From Candidatus Cybelea palsarum (lineage in GTDB: Bacteria; Vulcanimicrobiota; Vulcanimicrobiia; Vulcanimicrobiales; Vulcanimicrobiaceae), in NCBI GenBank assembly GCA_003166915.1, contig PMUK01000204.1, forward strand, positions 18,556 to 82,555: a stretch of 64,000 bases of DNA, read 5' to 3'. A program made the translations under genes and the position numbers. The notes under the pieces were generated by a model. That model was not told the origin of the DNA and made no database searches. It was given only the letters and a program-made list of their open reading frames with translations. Of the stretch, positions 50,236 through 59,082 are shown piece by piece (position 1 is the first letter of the stretch; each line of letters begins with the position of its first letter).

Positions 50236-51038
50236 ACTGACGGGTCCTCGCGCTCTAGATCTTTTACAAACGAAGCCTGCCGGCGTTCGAGGAAGGCTCG
50301 CAACCCTTCTTGGCCTTCGGTGCCGATGCGCTGCTGCGCGATCGCGCGCGCGGTAATCGCACGCGAATCGTCGTAATCGTTGTCGATCACGCGGCGGATC
50401 AGCAGTTTCGCGGCGCGTACGGCCGCGGGGCCCGCCGTGAAGAGTTCTTCCAGGCAATGCTCGACGGCGGCGCCGAGCTCGACCGTGGGGACGACTTTGT
50501 GGACGAGCCCGATGTGCTTGGCCCGCTGCGCGTCGAAACGTTCTCCCGTCAGGAAGAGCGCTCGCGCGTGCGACGCGCCGATCTTTGCGAGAACGAACGG
50601 AGAGATCACCGCCGGAATGATGCCGAGCTTGACCTCGGTGAATCCGAAGACCGCATCGTCCGCCGCGATGGCGATGTCGCAGACGGCCGCGAGGCCGGCG
50701 CCTCCTCCGAGTGCGGCGCCGTGGATTTGGCCGATCACCGGCTTGGGACAGTTATCGATTGTGCGAAACATGTCGCTCATGCGCTCGGCGTCGGCGACGT
50801 TGGCATCGAAGCTCAGCTCGAGCGACTCGCGCATCCACTTGATATCGGCGCCCCCGCAGAAGACTTTGCCCTCGCCGGCCAGCACGACCGCGCGCACGTC
50901 GTCTGCCGCCGTGATCCTCGCAAAAACGTCGTGCAGACGCTCGATTGTCTCGGCATTGAAGGCGTTGCGGGCCTCGGGCCGTGACAGGGTGACGTGGGCT
51001 ATGCCCTCAGAGACGACGAGGCGAATGCTCTCGGCCAT
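50232..51038 (-). CDS. Enoyl-CoA hydratase/isomerase (probable methylglutaconyl-CoA hydratase)
   Basis: This encodes 268 residues and the crotonase fold. The oxyanion-hole segments are KVFCGGADIKWMRES and IHGAALGGGAGLAAVCDIAI. A Glu is in VFGFTEVKLGIIPAVISPFV. Between genes for methylcrotonyl-CoA carboxylase and HMG-CoA lyase, the expected substrate is 3-methylglutaconyl-CoA. The ATG at 51038 fits the family start. It is divergent from the cytochrome b gene and coupled to the carboxylase gene. Confidence 0.88.
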   Translation of the reverse strand: MAESIRLVVSEGIAHVTLSRPEARNAFNAETIERLHDVFARITAADDVRAVVLAGEGKVFCGGADIKWMRESLELSFDANVADAERMSDMFRTIDNCPKPVIGQIHGAALGGGAGLAAVCDIAIAADDAVFGFTEVKLGIIPAVISPFVLAKIGASHARALFLTGERFDAQRAKHIGLVHKVVPTVELGAAVEHCLEELFTAGPAAVRAAKLLIRRVIDNDYDDSRAITARAIAQQRIGTEGQEGLRAFLERRQASFVKDLEREDPSV

Positions 51039-51096
51039 GGGCGCCGGGGTTCGAGGCGTCATCCGAGCGGGCCTCGCGCGCGTTATACTTACAGGA

Positions 51097-51885
51097 ATGA
51101 AGGTTGCAGGCCGCCAGGCCATCTATCGCTATCCGCTGCTGACGCGCGCCAGCCACTGGCTTTGGGTGCTCGCGTTTGTGGTGCTGATCGGAAGCGGTCT
51201 CCAAATCTTCAACGCATCGCCGAATTTGGACGCCTCCGACAAGAGCGACGCGGCACGGCGTGTGCTGGCGATCGGTTCGCCGGCCGATGGCGTTGGAACG
51301 ACCACGCTCTTCGGTCATACGTTCGTTACGACGGGTTGGCTCGGTTGGACCGACGACGGCATGGGCGAGAAGAGCGCGCACGCATTTCCGGCACCGATCA
51401 TCATCCCGGGCTATCAGGACCTCGCCGCCGGGCGCCGCTGGCACTTGTTTTTTTCCTGGATCGCGGCAATCTGCTGGCTGGCTTGGCTGATTTCCAGCGC
51501 AATCAAAGGGAACTTGCGCGAGATGGTGTTACGGCCGAGTGACGTGCCGAAGCTTTGGCCGATGCAAGCCTACTACTTAAAGTTGCGCAAGCAGCCGCCG
51601 CCCCACGGCATCTATAATCCATTGCAAAAGGCCGCGTACACGACGGTGCTCTTCGTCCTCGCGCCGCTCGTCGTGCTGACGGGCCTGGCGCTCTCGCCGG
51701 GAATCGATGCGATCGCCAACCCGCTGACCGTTGCGTTCGGCGGGCGTCAGTTCGCGCGGTTGTGGCACTTCGTCGGTATGGGGTTGCTCGTGGGTTTCTT
51801 CGTCATCCACACGTTCCAGGTTGCGACGCAAGGCGTCGTTAACCAGATGCGATCCATGATCAGCGGCTGGTATCAACCGGAATGA
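51097..51885 (+). CDS. Di-heme cytochrome b561-type membrane subunit
   Basis: This encodes 262 residues and four or five membrane helices. Candidate axial His residues are in LLTRASHWLWVLAF, GRRWHLFFSW, FARLWHFVGMG and FFVIHTFQV, enough for two b hemes. It overlaps the next gene (a molybdopterin-domain protein) by 4 bases. The pair therefore looks like a membrane anchor/quinol-cytochrome b plus catalytic subunit. TATACT lies 7 bases before the ATG region, suggesting a very short leader. Confidence 0.85.
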   Translation: MKVAGRQAIYRYPLLTRASHWLWVLAFVVLIGSGLQIFNASPNLDASDKSDAARRVLAIGSPADGVGTTTLFGHTFVTTGWLGWTDDGMGEKSAHAFPAPIIIPGYQDLAAGRRWHLFFSWIAAICWLAWLISSAIKGNLREMVLRPSDVPKLWPMQAYYLKLRKQPPPHGIYNPLQKAAYTTVLFVLAPLVVLTGLALSPGIDAIANPLTVAFGGRQFARLWHFVGMGLLVGFFVIHTFQVATQGVVNQMRSMISGWYQPE

Positions 51886-52619
51886 GGCGACGGCTTTTTC
51901 TCGCCTCGGCCGCGTCGGCGCTCGCGGGTTGCGGGCCGATCGGTTCGGCACTCAACAACAACGACAGCGTTCGGCGCATCCTCGCCTCGGCTGAGGGACT
52001 CAACCACTTTTTGATCGGAACCCGCGGCTTGGCTCGCGAATACCGCGATAACGACGTCGATCGCCATTTTCGAGTGAACGGATTCGCTACGCCGCCGGAC
52101 ACGCGCTACACCGATCTCGTTGCACGTAACTTCGCTCCGTATCGTTTGATCGTCGAGGGCGCCGTCGAGCGCCCTCAAACCTTTTCGCTCGCGCAACTGC
52201 AGCGCATGCCGCAGCAGACGCAAATCACGCGCCACGATTGCGTCGAAGGCTGGAGCGCAATTGGAAAGTGGAGCGGCGTGCCGCTCGGAGGACTGCTCGA
52301 TACGGTTGGCCTCCGTAACGACGCTCGCTACGTCGTTTTTCGCTGCATGGACAACGACGGTTCGGGCAACCTTTACTACGAGAGCCTGGATATCCATCAA
52401 GCCCGCCATCCGCAGGCGCTGCTCGCACTGCGGCTTAACGACGCGCCCCTCGATCCCGATCATGGCGCCCCCGTACGGCTTCGGGTGCCGACGCAACTGG
52501 GCTACAAGAGCGCAAAGTGGATCGGGCAAATCGAAGTCGTCGGGAGTTTTGCGACCATCGCCGGCGGACACGGAGGCTACTGGGAAGACCAGGGCTACGA
52601 ATGGTACGCGGGGATTTAA
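51882..52619 (+). CDS. Sulfite-oxidase-type molybdopterin protein, lipoprotein-like signal
   Basis: This encodes 245 residues. The N terminus RRRLFLASAASALAGC combines Arg residues with a lipobox. The molybdopterin domain has Cys ligand motif TRHDCVEGWSAIGKWSGVPL, followed by RLRVPTQLGYKSAKWIGQIE. It is related to sulfite oxidase and MsrP (YedY) catalytic subunits. The physiological substrate is unknown. Electrons probably exchange with the cytochrome b encoded just upstream. No C-terminal dimerisation domain is present. Confidence 0.88.
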   Translation: MRRRLFLASAASALAGCGPIGSALNNNDSVRRILASAEGLNHFLIGTRGLAREYRDNDVDRHFRVNGFATPPDTRYTDLVARNFAPYRLIVEGAVERPQTFSLAQLQRMPQQTQITRHDCVEGWSAIGKWSGVPLGGLLDTVGLRNDARYVVFRCMDNDGSGNLYYESLDIHQARHPQALLALRLNDAPLDPDHGAPVRLRVPTQLGYKSAKWIGQIEVVGSFATIAGGHGGYWEDQGYEWYAGI

Positions 52620-53767
52620 AGCGGGCCTGCATCGCGGCATGCGCAATCGTGCTCGCGTTTACCGCTGCGAGCCCGGCTGAGCCGTTGGCCTACGGGGCAC
52701 CTGCCGGAGCCTCATTGGAGAAACTTCTGCGCGATGTCGTCACGTGGAAGCTCACGCCGAGCATTTCGTTGGCGATCGTCGAGAACGGCAAGGTCGTGTA
52801 CGCTGGAGCTCGAGGGAGCGCCGATCTCGAAAAGAACGTGCCGGCAACCGCGCAGACTCGGTACCCGATTGGCTCGATCGCCACGCTCTTCTTGGCCGTC
52901 GCCGTAATGCAGCTCGCTGCAAAAGGCAAACTCCATCTCGACGATGCGGTGGAACGCTATTTTCCCGCGGCGCTGGGATCGAGCGAGACGGTGCGCCAAC
53001 TGCTCTCGCCTCGAGAGGACGATGCAAACTACGACGTGCTCGGCGCAGTCATCGAACGCGTCACGGAAGTGCCCCTCGTCAGCTACCTATACGACCACGT
53101 CTTTGCGCCGGCCGGGATGGATCACACGTGGTTCGGGGAACCGCCCGACTGGGCACCGCTCGCATCGGGATACTATGAGTGGCGCGATGTCTTTGGCCTA
53201 GCTGCGTTGCAGACGGACGCCTGGAACCGTAAGTGCTGCAGCTTCATCTCAACTGCCACCGACTTAGCGCGGTTCGATAGCGCGCTCTTCCGGGGCATGC
53301 TGCTTCCGGCCGCATCGCTGCGCGCAATGCAGCAGGCCTTTCAGTCAAGCCGGCAAGCCGGCATGTTGATGATCGGCCGCCAGGGAACGCCCTCGGGCTA
53401 CGTTGCGGGGAACGCACTCTTCATGAACGACCGGTTTGCGATCGTTGCCCTGGCAAACTGCGCCGGCTTTCCGGCCCAAGCCGTGCTCGATCCCGTGCTG
53501 GCGCTCTTCTATCCCAAGGCAATAGCGGCGAATGCGCCCTCAAGTCGCGCGGCCGCTGTAGATCCGGCAATCGCCGATCTCTTGCGCCCATACTTGGCGA
53601 CGCAACCCGAAGTGCTTGGAAGCGTTCGAGCGATGACGCTGCTGAGCTCCTCCGCATCGGAAGGGTTTACGGAGTACCGGTACTTAGTCGACTTTAGCGG
53701 CGGAACGAAGACCGCGTTCATTGTCGTGGGTTCCGACGGAAAGGCCGATGGGTTCTGGTTACACTGA
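52601..53767 (+). CDS. Degenerate beta-lactamase/serine-hydrolase homologue
   Basis: This encodes 388 residues with a signal peptide (CIAACAIVLAFTAASPAEP). It aligns with class C beta-lactamase-like hydrolases (TPSISLAIVENGKVVYAGAR; VMQLAAKGKLHLDDAVERYF; VFAPAGMDHTWFGEPPDW). All key motifs are altered: the Ser-x2-Lys position reads SIAT, and the YxN region is deleted (VRQLLSPREDDANYDVLG joins directly). The HxG motif is not seen. It is likely a non-catalytic relative. It overlaps the molybdopterin gene by 19 bases. Confidence 0.78.
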   Translation: MVRGDLKRACIAACAIVLAFTAASPAEPLAYGAPAGASLEKLLRDVVTWKLTPSISLAIVENGKVVYAGARGSADLEKNVPATAQTRYPIGSIATLFLAVAVMQLAAKGKLHLDDAVERYFPAALGSSETVRQLLSPREDDANYDVLGAVIERVTEVPLVSYLYDHVFAPAGMDHTWFGEPPDWAPLASGYYEWRDVFGLAALQTDAWNRKCCSFISTATDLARFDSALFRGMLLPAASLRAMQQAFQSSRQAGMLMIGRQGTPSGYVAGNALFMNDRFAIVALANCAGFPAQAVLDPVLALFYPKAIAANAPSSRAAAVDPAIADLLRPYLATQPEVLGSVRAMTLLSSSASEGFTEYRYLVDFSGGTKTAFIVVGSDGKADGFWLH

Positions 53768-53768
53768 C

Positions 53769-55319
53769 CTACATCCGGAACACGCCGTATTGCGTGCGCG
53801 GCTGCGGCGCATGCGCGGCGGCGTCGAGACCGATCGCGATCGCACGGCGCGTATCGAGTGGATCGATGATCCCGTCGTCCCAAAGGCGCGCGGTCGAGTA
53901 ATAGGGACTCCCTTCGCGCTCGTATTTTTCGAGAATCGGCGCCTCAAAAGCGGTTCGTTCTTCCGGCGTCATGTCGCCCTTGACGGTGGAAAGGACGCTC
54001 GCAGCTTGCGCGCCGCCCATCACGCTGATGCGCGCGTTTGGCCACATCCAAAGCTGGCGCGGCGCGTATGCGCGGCCGCACATGCCGTAGTTTCCCGCGC
54101 CGAAGCTGCCGCCGATCACGACGGTGAACTTTGGCACTTCGGCACACGCCACGGCCATCACGAGTTTCGCGCCGTCTTTGGCGATGCCGCGGTTCTCGTA
54201 CTCGCGGCCGACCATAAAGCCGGTGATGTTCTGTAAGAAGAGCAGCGGCGTGCCGCGTTGCGTGCACAGCTCGATGAAATGCGCTCCCTTAAGCGCGCTC
54301 TCGCTAAAGAGAATGCCGTTGTTGGCAAGGATACCGATCGGATGCCCCTCGATGCGCGCGAAACCGCAGACGAGCGTCGCGCCGTAGCGCGATTTGAACT
54401 CGTGGAACTCCGAGGCGTCGACCAACCGCACGATGATTTCGCGAACGTCGTAACCCGTGCGGCTGTCCGCCGGAATGATGCCGTAGATTTCGCGGGCGTC
54501 GTGCTTGGGCGGCGCGGGTTCGATGCGATCCCATTGCCTCGGCCGTTCCAGATGAAGGTTGCGCACGATTTCGCGGATGAGCGCAAGCGCGTGCGCGTCG
54601 TCCTCGGCAAAGTGGTCGGCAACGCCCGAGATGCGCGTATGAACGTCGGCGCCTCCCAAGTCTTCGGCGGTCACAACCTCGCCGGTGGCAGCCTTTACCA
54701 GCGGCGGTCCACCGAGAAAGATCGTGCCTTGGCCTTTGACGATGACGGTCTCGTCGCTCATCGCCGGCACGTAGGCACCCCCTGCGGTGCAGGAGCCCAT
54801 AACCGCTGCGATTTGCGGGATGCGTAGGCTCGACATCCGCGCTTGGTTGTAGAAGATGCGCCCAAAGTGATCGCGATCGGGAAAGACCTCGGCTTGCAAC
54901 GGCAAGAACGCGCCGCCGGAATCGACGAGATAGATGCACGGAAGATGATTTTGCTGAGCGATTTCTTGTGCGCGCAGATGCTTCTTGACCGTGATCGGAT
55001 AGTACGTACCGCCTTTAACGGTCGCATCGTTCGCGACGATCGCGCAGTGCTGTCCCTCCACGACGCCGATCCCGGTAAGGATGCCCCCGCTGGGCGAATC
55101 GTTGTCGTACATTCCAGAGGCGGCAAGCGCCGAGAGCTCGAGAAAATCGGAACCCGGATCGAGCAGGCGTTCGACGCGCTCTCGGGCGGGGAGCTTATTG
55201 CGCCGGCGGTGTTTCTCGACCGCTTCGGCGCCGCCGCCGGCTCGAACCGCGACGAGCCGCTCGCGCAACTCCGCGACTAACCGCTCCATCCGTTCGGCGT
55301 TTGCCTGAAAATCTGCCAT
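53769..55319 (-). CDS. Methylcrotonyl-CoA carboxylase beta subunit (carboxyltransferase)
   Basis: This encodes 516 residues. The carboxyltransferase domains include [60 protein letters not shown], then [16 protein letters not shown] and [19 protein letters not shown], which are typical of MCC beta. It moves carboxyl from biotin to 3-methylcrotonyl-CoA. The gene is separated from its alpha partner by about 3.5 kb of redox genes on the opposite strand. The ATG at 55319 gives the usual N terminus. Confidence 0.92.
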   Translation of the reverse strand: MADFQANAERMERLVAELRERLVAVRAGGGAEAVEKHRRRNKLPARERVERLLDPGSDFLELSALAASGMYDNDSPSGGILTGIGVVEGQHCAIVANDATVKGGTYYPITVKKHLRAQEIAQQNHLPCIYLVDSGGAFLPLQAEVFPDRDHFGRIFYNQARMSSLRIPQIAAVMGSCTAGGAYVPAMSDETVIVKGQGTIFLGGPPLVKAATGEVVTAEDLGGADVHTRISGVADHFAEDDAHALALIREIVRNLHLERPRQWDRIEPAPPKHDAREIYGIIPADSRTGYDVREIIVRLVDASEFHEFKSRYGATLVCGFARIEGHPIGILANNGILFSESALKGAHFIELCTQRGTPLLFLQNITGFMVGREYENRGIAKDGAKLVMAVACAEVPKFTVVIGGSFGAGNYGMCGRAYAPRQLWMWPNARISVMGGAQAASVLSTVKGDMTPEERTAFEAPILEKYEREGSPYYSTARLWDDGIIDPLDTRRAIAIGLDAAAHAPQPRTQYGVFRM

Positions 55320-55414
55320 CGCGCCGCCATTCGGCGTTCGTCGGCTTAGAGCCCGGTTAGACGTCCGTGTGCGCCGAGGGCGATTGCGGCGGCAATGCGG
55401 AAAACTATGCGGCA

Positions 55415-56890
55415 ATGACGGCCCAGCAGACTCCGGTCGACGTCGGCGGCATCGCACGCCCGGCGGGCCGGCTCGATCTGTCAACGGCGCTGCAGCCACA
55501 TGTCGGACGGCTGGGCGAACGCTCCGCCGCGCATTTGCTCCGTCGCGCCGGCTTCGGCGGCACGCCCGATCAGGTGCGGCGTTACGCCGCAATGACCGCC
55601 CGCGATGCGGTGGCATCGCTGCTGACGGTTCCGCCGGTTTCTTCGTTTACACCGCCGCAAGAGCTCGAGGACGTGGGCCGGCCCGTTTCGATGGCAACGG
55701 ACCCGCTGCAACGCTCGATGCTCGGTCAAGAAATGACGACGCGCCGAGAGAAGGCGCGCGCGGGCAAGGACGCGATCCTCGCGTTGCAGCTTTGGTGGTT
55801 GAACCGGATGCTGACGACGCCGGCTCCTCTGCAAGAGAAGATGACGCTGTACTTCCACGGCCACTTCACGTCACGCGCGACGCCGATGTATCCGTGGATT
55901 ACCTACAATCAGAACGCGCTCTTCCGCCGCTACGCTCTGGGGAATCTGCGCGACCTGACGCTTGAAGTCTCCAAAGACGCCGCGATGCTCCTCTATCTCA
56001 ACGGCGCGCAAAACGTTGCGGCGCACCCCAACGAGAACTACGCGCGCGAGTTGATGGAGCTCTTTACGCTGGGCGTGGACAACTATAGCGAAGAGGATGT
56101 GCGAGAATCGGCCCGCGCGTGGACCGGCTGGCGCGTCGACCGGCGTACGGATACCGTCACGTTCGATGCGGCACAGCACGACTCGGGGGTCAAAACGTTT
56201 CTCGGTCGTACGGGCAATTTTACCGGCGACGATATCATCGGTATCATTTTCGCACAGCCGCAGTGCGCGAAGTGTTTTGCCGCCAGCCTGCTCAACCTGT
56301 TCGTGTACAACGACCCGGAGCCGCGGCTCGTCGACGACGTCGCTACGCTCTTGCGGCAGCACGAATTCGAGCTAACGCCGATCCTCGGGACGATCCTAGC
56401 CAGCAATCTCTTCTACAGCCCGCGAGCCTACCGCGCGCTGGTGAAGAGTCCGGTCGAATTCGTTGTGGGAACGTACGCTGCACTGGGAGTACAGGCAATC
56501 GATCCGCTCGCGCTGACTGCGCTTACGCAGATGGGGCAACGTCTCTTCTTTCCTCCCAACGTTGCGGGCTGGCCGGGCGCGAAAAACTGGCTGACCAGCG
56601 GCACGATGATCGCACGGCAAAACTTCCTTACGCGGCTCCTCAACTCGCAAACGCTGGCGGATTCGTCCTGGCTGCAAGGGCTGCCGGTGGCTTCGAGCGC
56701 GGCGGCTCGGGGGCTGGAGCAAACGATCCTGCAGGGCGATGCCGCACCCGAGGCGCTCTTCGAACTGGAGGGCTATCTGAGCGGGACGGGCACCGCCGCC
56801 CTCGCACCGCTTTCAGTGGAGAACTACGACCAGCGAGTGCGCGGTGCCGCTTATCTCGCGATGTCGACGCCGGCGTACCAGTTAAATTAA
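55415..56890 (+). CDS. DUF1800 domain protein
   Basis: This encodes about 491 residues. The DUF1800 signatures are [82 protein letters not shown], and [15 protein letters not shown] near the end. The family occurs almost always beside DUF1501 genes and is thought to act in the envelope. No signal peptide is clear here. The start is uncertain: ATG 55415 or GTG 55367. Confidence 0.88.
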   Translation: MTAQQTPVDVGGIARPAGRLDLSTALQPHVGRLGERSAAHLLRRAGFGGTPDQVRRYAAMTARDAVASLLTVPPVSSFTPPQELEDVGRPVSMATDPLQRSMLGQEMTTRREKARAGKDAILALQLWWLNRMLTTPAPLQEKMTLYFHGHFTSRATPMYPWITYNQNALFRRYALGNLRDLTLEVSKDAAMLLYLNGAQNVAAHPNENYARELMELFTLGVDNYSEEDVRESARAWTGWRVDRRTDTVTFDAAQHDSGVKTFLGRTGNFTGDDIIGIIFAQPQCAKCFAASLLNLFVYNDPEPRLVDDVATLLRQHEFELTPILGTILASNLFYSPRAYRALVKSPVEFVVGTYAALGVQAIDPLALTALTQMGQRLFFPPNVAGWPGAKNWLTSGTMIARQNFLTRLLNSQTLADSSWLQGLPVASSAAARGLEQTILQGDAAPEALFELEGYLSGTGTAALAPLSVENYDQRVRGAAYLAMSTPAYQLN

Positions 56891-56893
56891 TCT

Positions 56894-58114
56894 ATGAAAC
56901 GACGCAGCTTTCTACTCGGCAGCACCTCCGGATTGGCGGTCGTCGCCAACGCCGACCACGTCTTTGCCCGCGCCCTTGCGCAGACGCCCCTCCCCGGACT
57001 GCCGGGAGGCGCCGACCGGTGCCTCGTGTTGATCAATCTCGCCGGCGGAAACGACGGGCTCAACTGTGTCGTTCCCCACGGAAACGATCGGTACTATCAG
57101 CTGCGTCCAGCGCTTGCAATCGACCGCAACGATGTGCTTGCGATCGACGCAAACGTGGGGCTCAATCCCGGGATGCAATCCGTCAAAGCACTCTACGATA
57201 AAGGCATGGTCGGGATCGTTCAAGGCGTCGGATATCCCGATCCGGATCACTCACACTTTCGCTCGACGGAGATTTGGCAGACTGCGGCGCCGGATCGTTA
57301 CGAACACACGGGTTGGCTTGGGCGCTACTTCGACCAAGCCGCGCCCGGGCGCGAGAATTTGTTCAAAGGCGTGGCCGTTTCAAAAGTACTGCCCGAAGTG
57401 CTGGTCTCGGACCGCACCGATATTCCAGCCGTTCCGGGCCTCGGCGAATACGTGATGATGGCCGACCGCAACGTCGCGGCGCGCGGCGCCTTTTCGCGTG
57501 AGGCAACCGATTCCCACCTGCCGTTTGCATCGCCGTACCTCGCCCACGTAATGGAGATCGAGGCAAACGCGCAGCGTAGCTCTGAGGAGCTTCCGAGGCT
57601 CGTGGCGGGATATAAGACGCAGGCCTCGTATCCCGCGACCGGTCTGGGTCGCAGCCTGGCGCTGGCCGCGCAAATCGTCGGCAGCAATCTCGGAACGAAG
57701 GTAATCTATGTCGAACATGGTTCGTTCGACACGCACGTCAGCCAAAAAATGACGCAGAACACGCTCCTAATGCAGTTCTCGAATGCTATCGGTGCTTTCT
57801 ACGACGACCTCGGCGCACACGGAAACGAGCGCCGCGTGCTTACCCTCACCTTTAGCGAGTTCGGGCGACGTATTGAAGAGAACGGCAGCCACGGAACGGA
57901 CCACGGTGAGGCCTCCCCGCTCTTCCTGATTGGCGGCGGCGTCAAGGGCGGTCTGTACGGGACGCTTCCCGATTTAAGCGCGACGAACATGGGCAACGTG
58001 CGTTACACGACCGACTTTCGCAGTGTTTACGCCACGGTGCTCGAGCGCTGGCTCGGCCGTTCGTCTGCCGCGCTCCTGCGCGGCTCTTTCACGCAGCTTC
58101 CAGTTTTAAGCTAA
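56894..58114 (+). CDS. DUF1501 domain protein (exported, sulfatase-like fold)
   Basis: This encodes 406 residues. The start MKRRSFLLGSTSGLAVVANA is a Tat-type or Arg-rich signal. CLVLINLAGGNDGLNCVVPH, GVGYPDPDHSHFRSTEIWQT and FDTHVSQKMTQNTLLMQF match DUF1501, followed by FSEFGRRIEENGSHGTDHGE with its metal-like His/Asp cluster. The protein is distantly related to alkaline-phosphatase superfamily enzymes. Its partner DUF1800 gene ends 3 bases upstream. The role of the pair is unknown. Confidence 0.88.
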   Translation: MKRRSFLLGSTSGLAVVANADHVFARALAQTPLPGLPGGADRCLVLINLAGGNDGLNCVVPHGNDRYYQLRPALAIDRNDVLAIDANVGLNPGMQSVKALYDKGMVGIVQGVGYPDPDHSHFRSTEIWQTAAPDRYEHTGWLGRYFDQAAPGRENLFKGVAVSKVLPEVLVSDRTDIPAVPGLGEYVMMADRNVAARGAFSREATDSHLPFASPYLAHVMEIEANAQRSSEELPRLVAGYKTQASYPATGLGRSLALAAQIVGSNLGTKVIYVEHGSFDTHVSQKMTQNTLLMQFSNAIGAFYDDLGAHGNERRVLTLTFSEFGRRIEENGSHGTDHGEASPLFLIGGGVKGGLYGTLPDLSATNMGNVRYTTDFRSVYATVLERWLGRSSAALLRGSFTQLPVLS

Positions 58115-58909
58115 GTGGGTTCCTCGATAATCTTTCTCGGTAGCGGCGGAGCTCGCTTCGTCGTCGCCCGCCAGTTGCGCGCATCGGGGGGAATGTGGTT
58201 CCGTTTTGGCTCGACGCAGATTCACGTGGATCCGGGCCCGGGTGCGCTGGTTCGAGCGCTCTCGCACGTACCGCCCTGCAATCCGCGCGAGCTCGACGCG
58301 ATTGCGCTCTCGCACAAGCATCTCGACCATTCGGGCGACGTCAACGCATTGATCGAGGCGATGACTTCAGGGGGATTCCGCCGGCGTGGCACGCTGCTGG
58401 CGCCGGCCGATGCGTTCGACGACGAGCACGTCGTCTTGCCCTACACGCTACGCTTCGTCGAGCGCGTCGAGCGCTTGACCGCGAGCAGCGGTCCGTATCG
58501 GGTCGGTGCAATCGAGGTCTTCACGTCGATGCGGCATGTGCACGCGGTCGAAACCTACGGACTGCACTTTGTCTACGACGGACTGCGCGTGAGCTATCTT
58601 CCATGCGGGCGCTACTTTGATGGTCTGGCCGCCGACTACGCCGCGCATCGTCCCGACGTGCTCGTCGTTAACGTCTTGCGCTTTGCGGATCAGATGAACG
58701 CCGATCATTTGACGTGGCAGGATGCCCGGCGCGTCGTGGCCGAGGTGCGTCCGAAGGTCGCCGTGTTTTCGCATTTCGGGACGAAGATGCTCGAGGCCGA
58801 TCCACCGCGGCTGGCCGAACAGTTGGAAGACGAGCTCGGCCTGCGAGTCATCGCCGCGTACGACGACTATGTCTTGGATATCGATACAGAAGTGGCAGCA
58901 GCGCTTTAG
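58115..58909 (+). CDS. Metallo-beta-lactamase-fold hydrolase
   Basis: This encodes 264 residues from a GTG directly after the DUF1501 stop. The di-metal motif is ALSHKHLDHSGDVN (HxHxDH). Further ligands are probably His in TSMRHVHAVETYG and in FSHFGTKMLE, and Asp in NADHLTWQD. The fold start IIFLGSGGARFVVARQ is typical of RNase Z/PhnP-like hydrolases. The substrate is unknown. The stop codon TAG lies inside the left inverted arm of the 180-bp element. Confidence 0.87.
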   Translation: MGSSIIFLGSGGARFVVARQLRASGGMWFRFGSTQIHVDPGPGALVRALSHVPPCNPRELDAIALSHKHLDHSGDVNALIEAMTSGGFRRRGTLLAPADAFDDEHVVLPYTLRFVERVERLTASSGPYRVGAIEVFTSMRHVHAVETYGLHFVYDGLRVSYLPCGRYFDGLAADYAAHRPDVLVVNVLRFADQMNADHLTWQDARRVVAEVRPKVAVFSHFGTKMLEADPPRLAEQLEDELGLRVIAAYDDYVLDIDTEVAAAL

Positions 58910-59082
58910 GAACCTCTGATTACTCCGACGTTGTGCATGATGCGTCGGAGCCGCTCGTCGCTCCGCCATCCTGGCTGCGCTCCTGCTGCCTGCCTCCTCG
59001 CTCCGCCATCCGGGCTCCGCTCGTCGTGCAGAGCCTCCTCAGCATCACGCACAACGTCGGACTAATCAGAGGTTCCTAAAGC
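58903..59082. mobile_element. 180-bp element with 41-bp terminal inverted repeats (MITE-like)
   Basis: Left arm 58903-58943 begins GCTTTAGGAACCTCTGATTA. The right arm 59042-59082 is its reverse complement with 39 of 41 positions identical. The 98-base core carries two direct copies of CGCTCCGCCATCC and can pair further. There is no open reading frame. It sits between two convergent genes and its ends supply both stop codons. I see no certain target-site duplication. It could also work as a large two-way terminator hairpin. Confidence 0.75.

Noticed and set aside
52601-53767. Antibiotic-resistance beta-lactamase
   Set aside because: The active-site Lys, Tyr and HxG motifs are missing, so resistance activity is not supported.
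58903-59082. Complete insertion sequence
   Set aside because: No transposase ORF fits in 180 bases; only a miniature non-autonomous element or terminator is possible.
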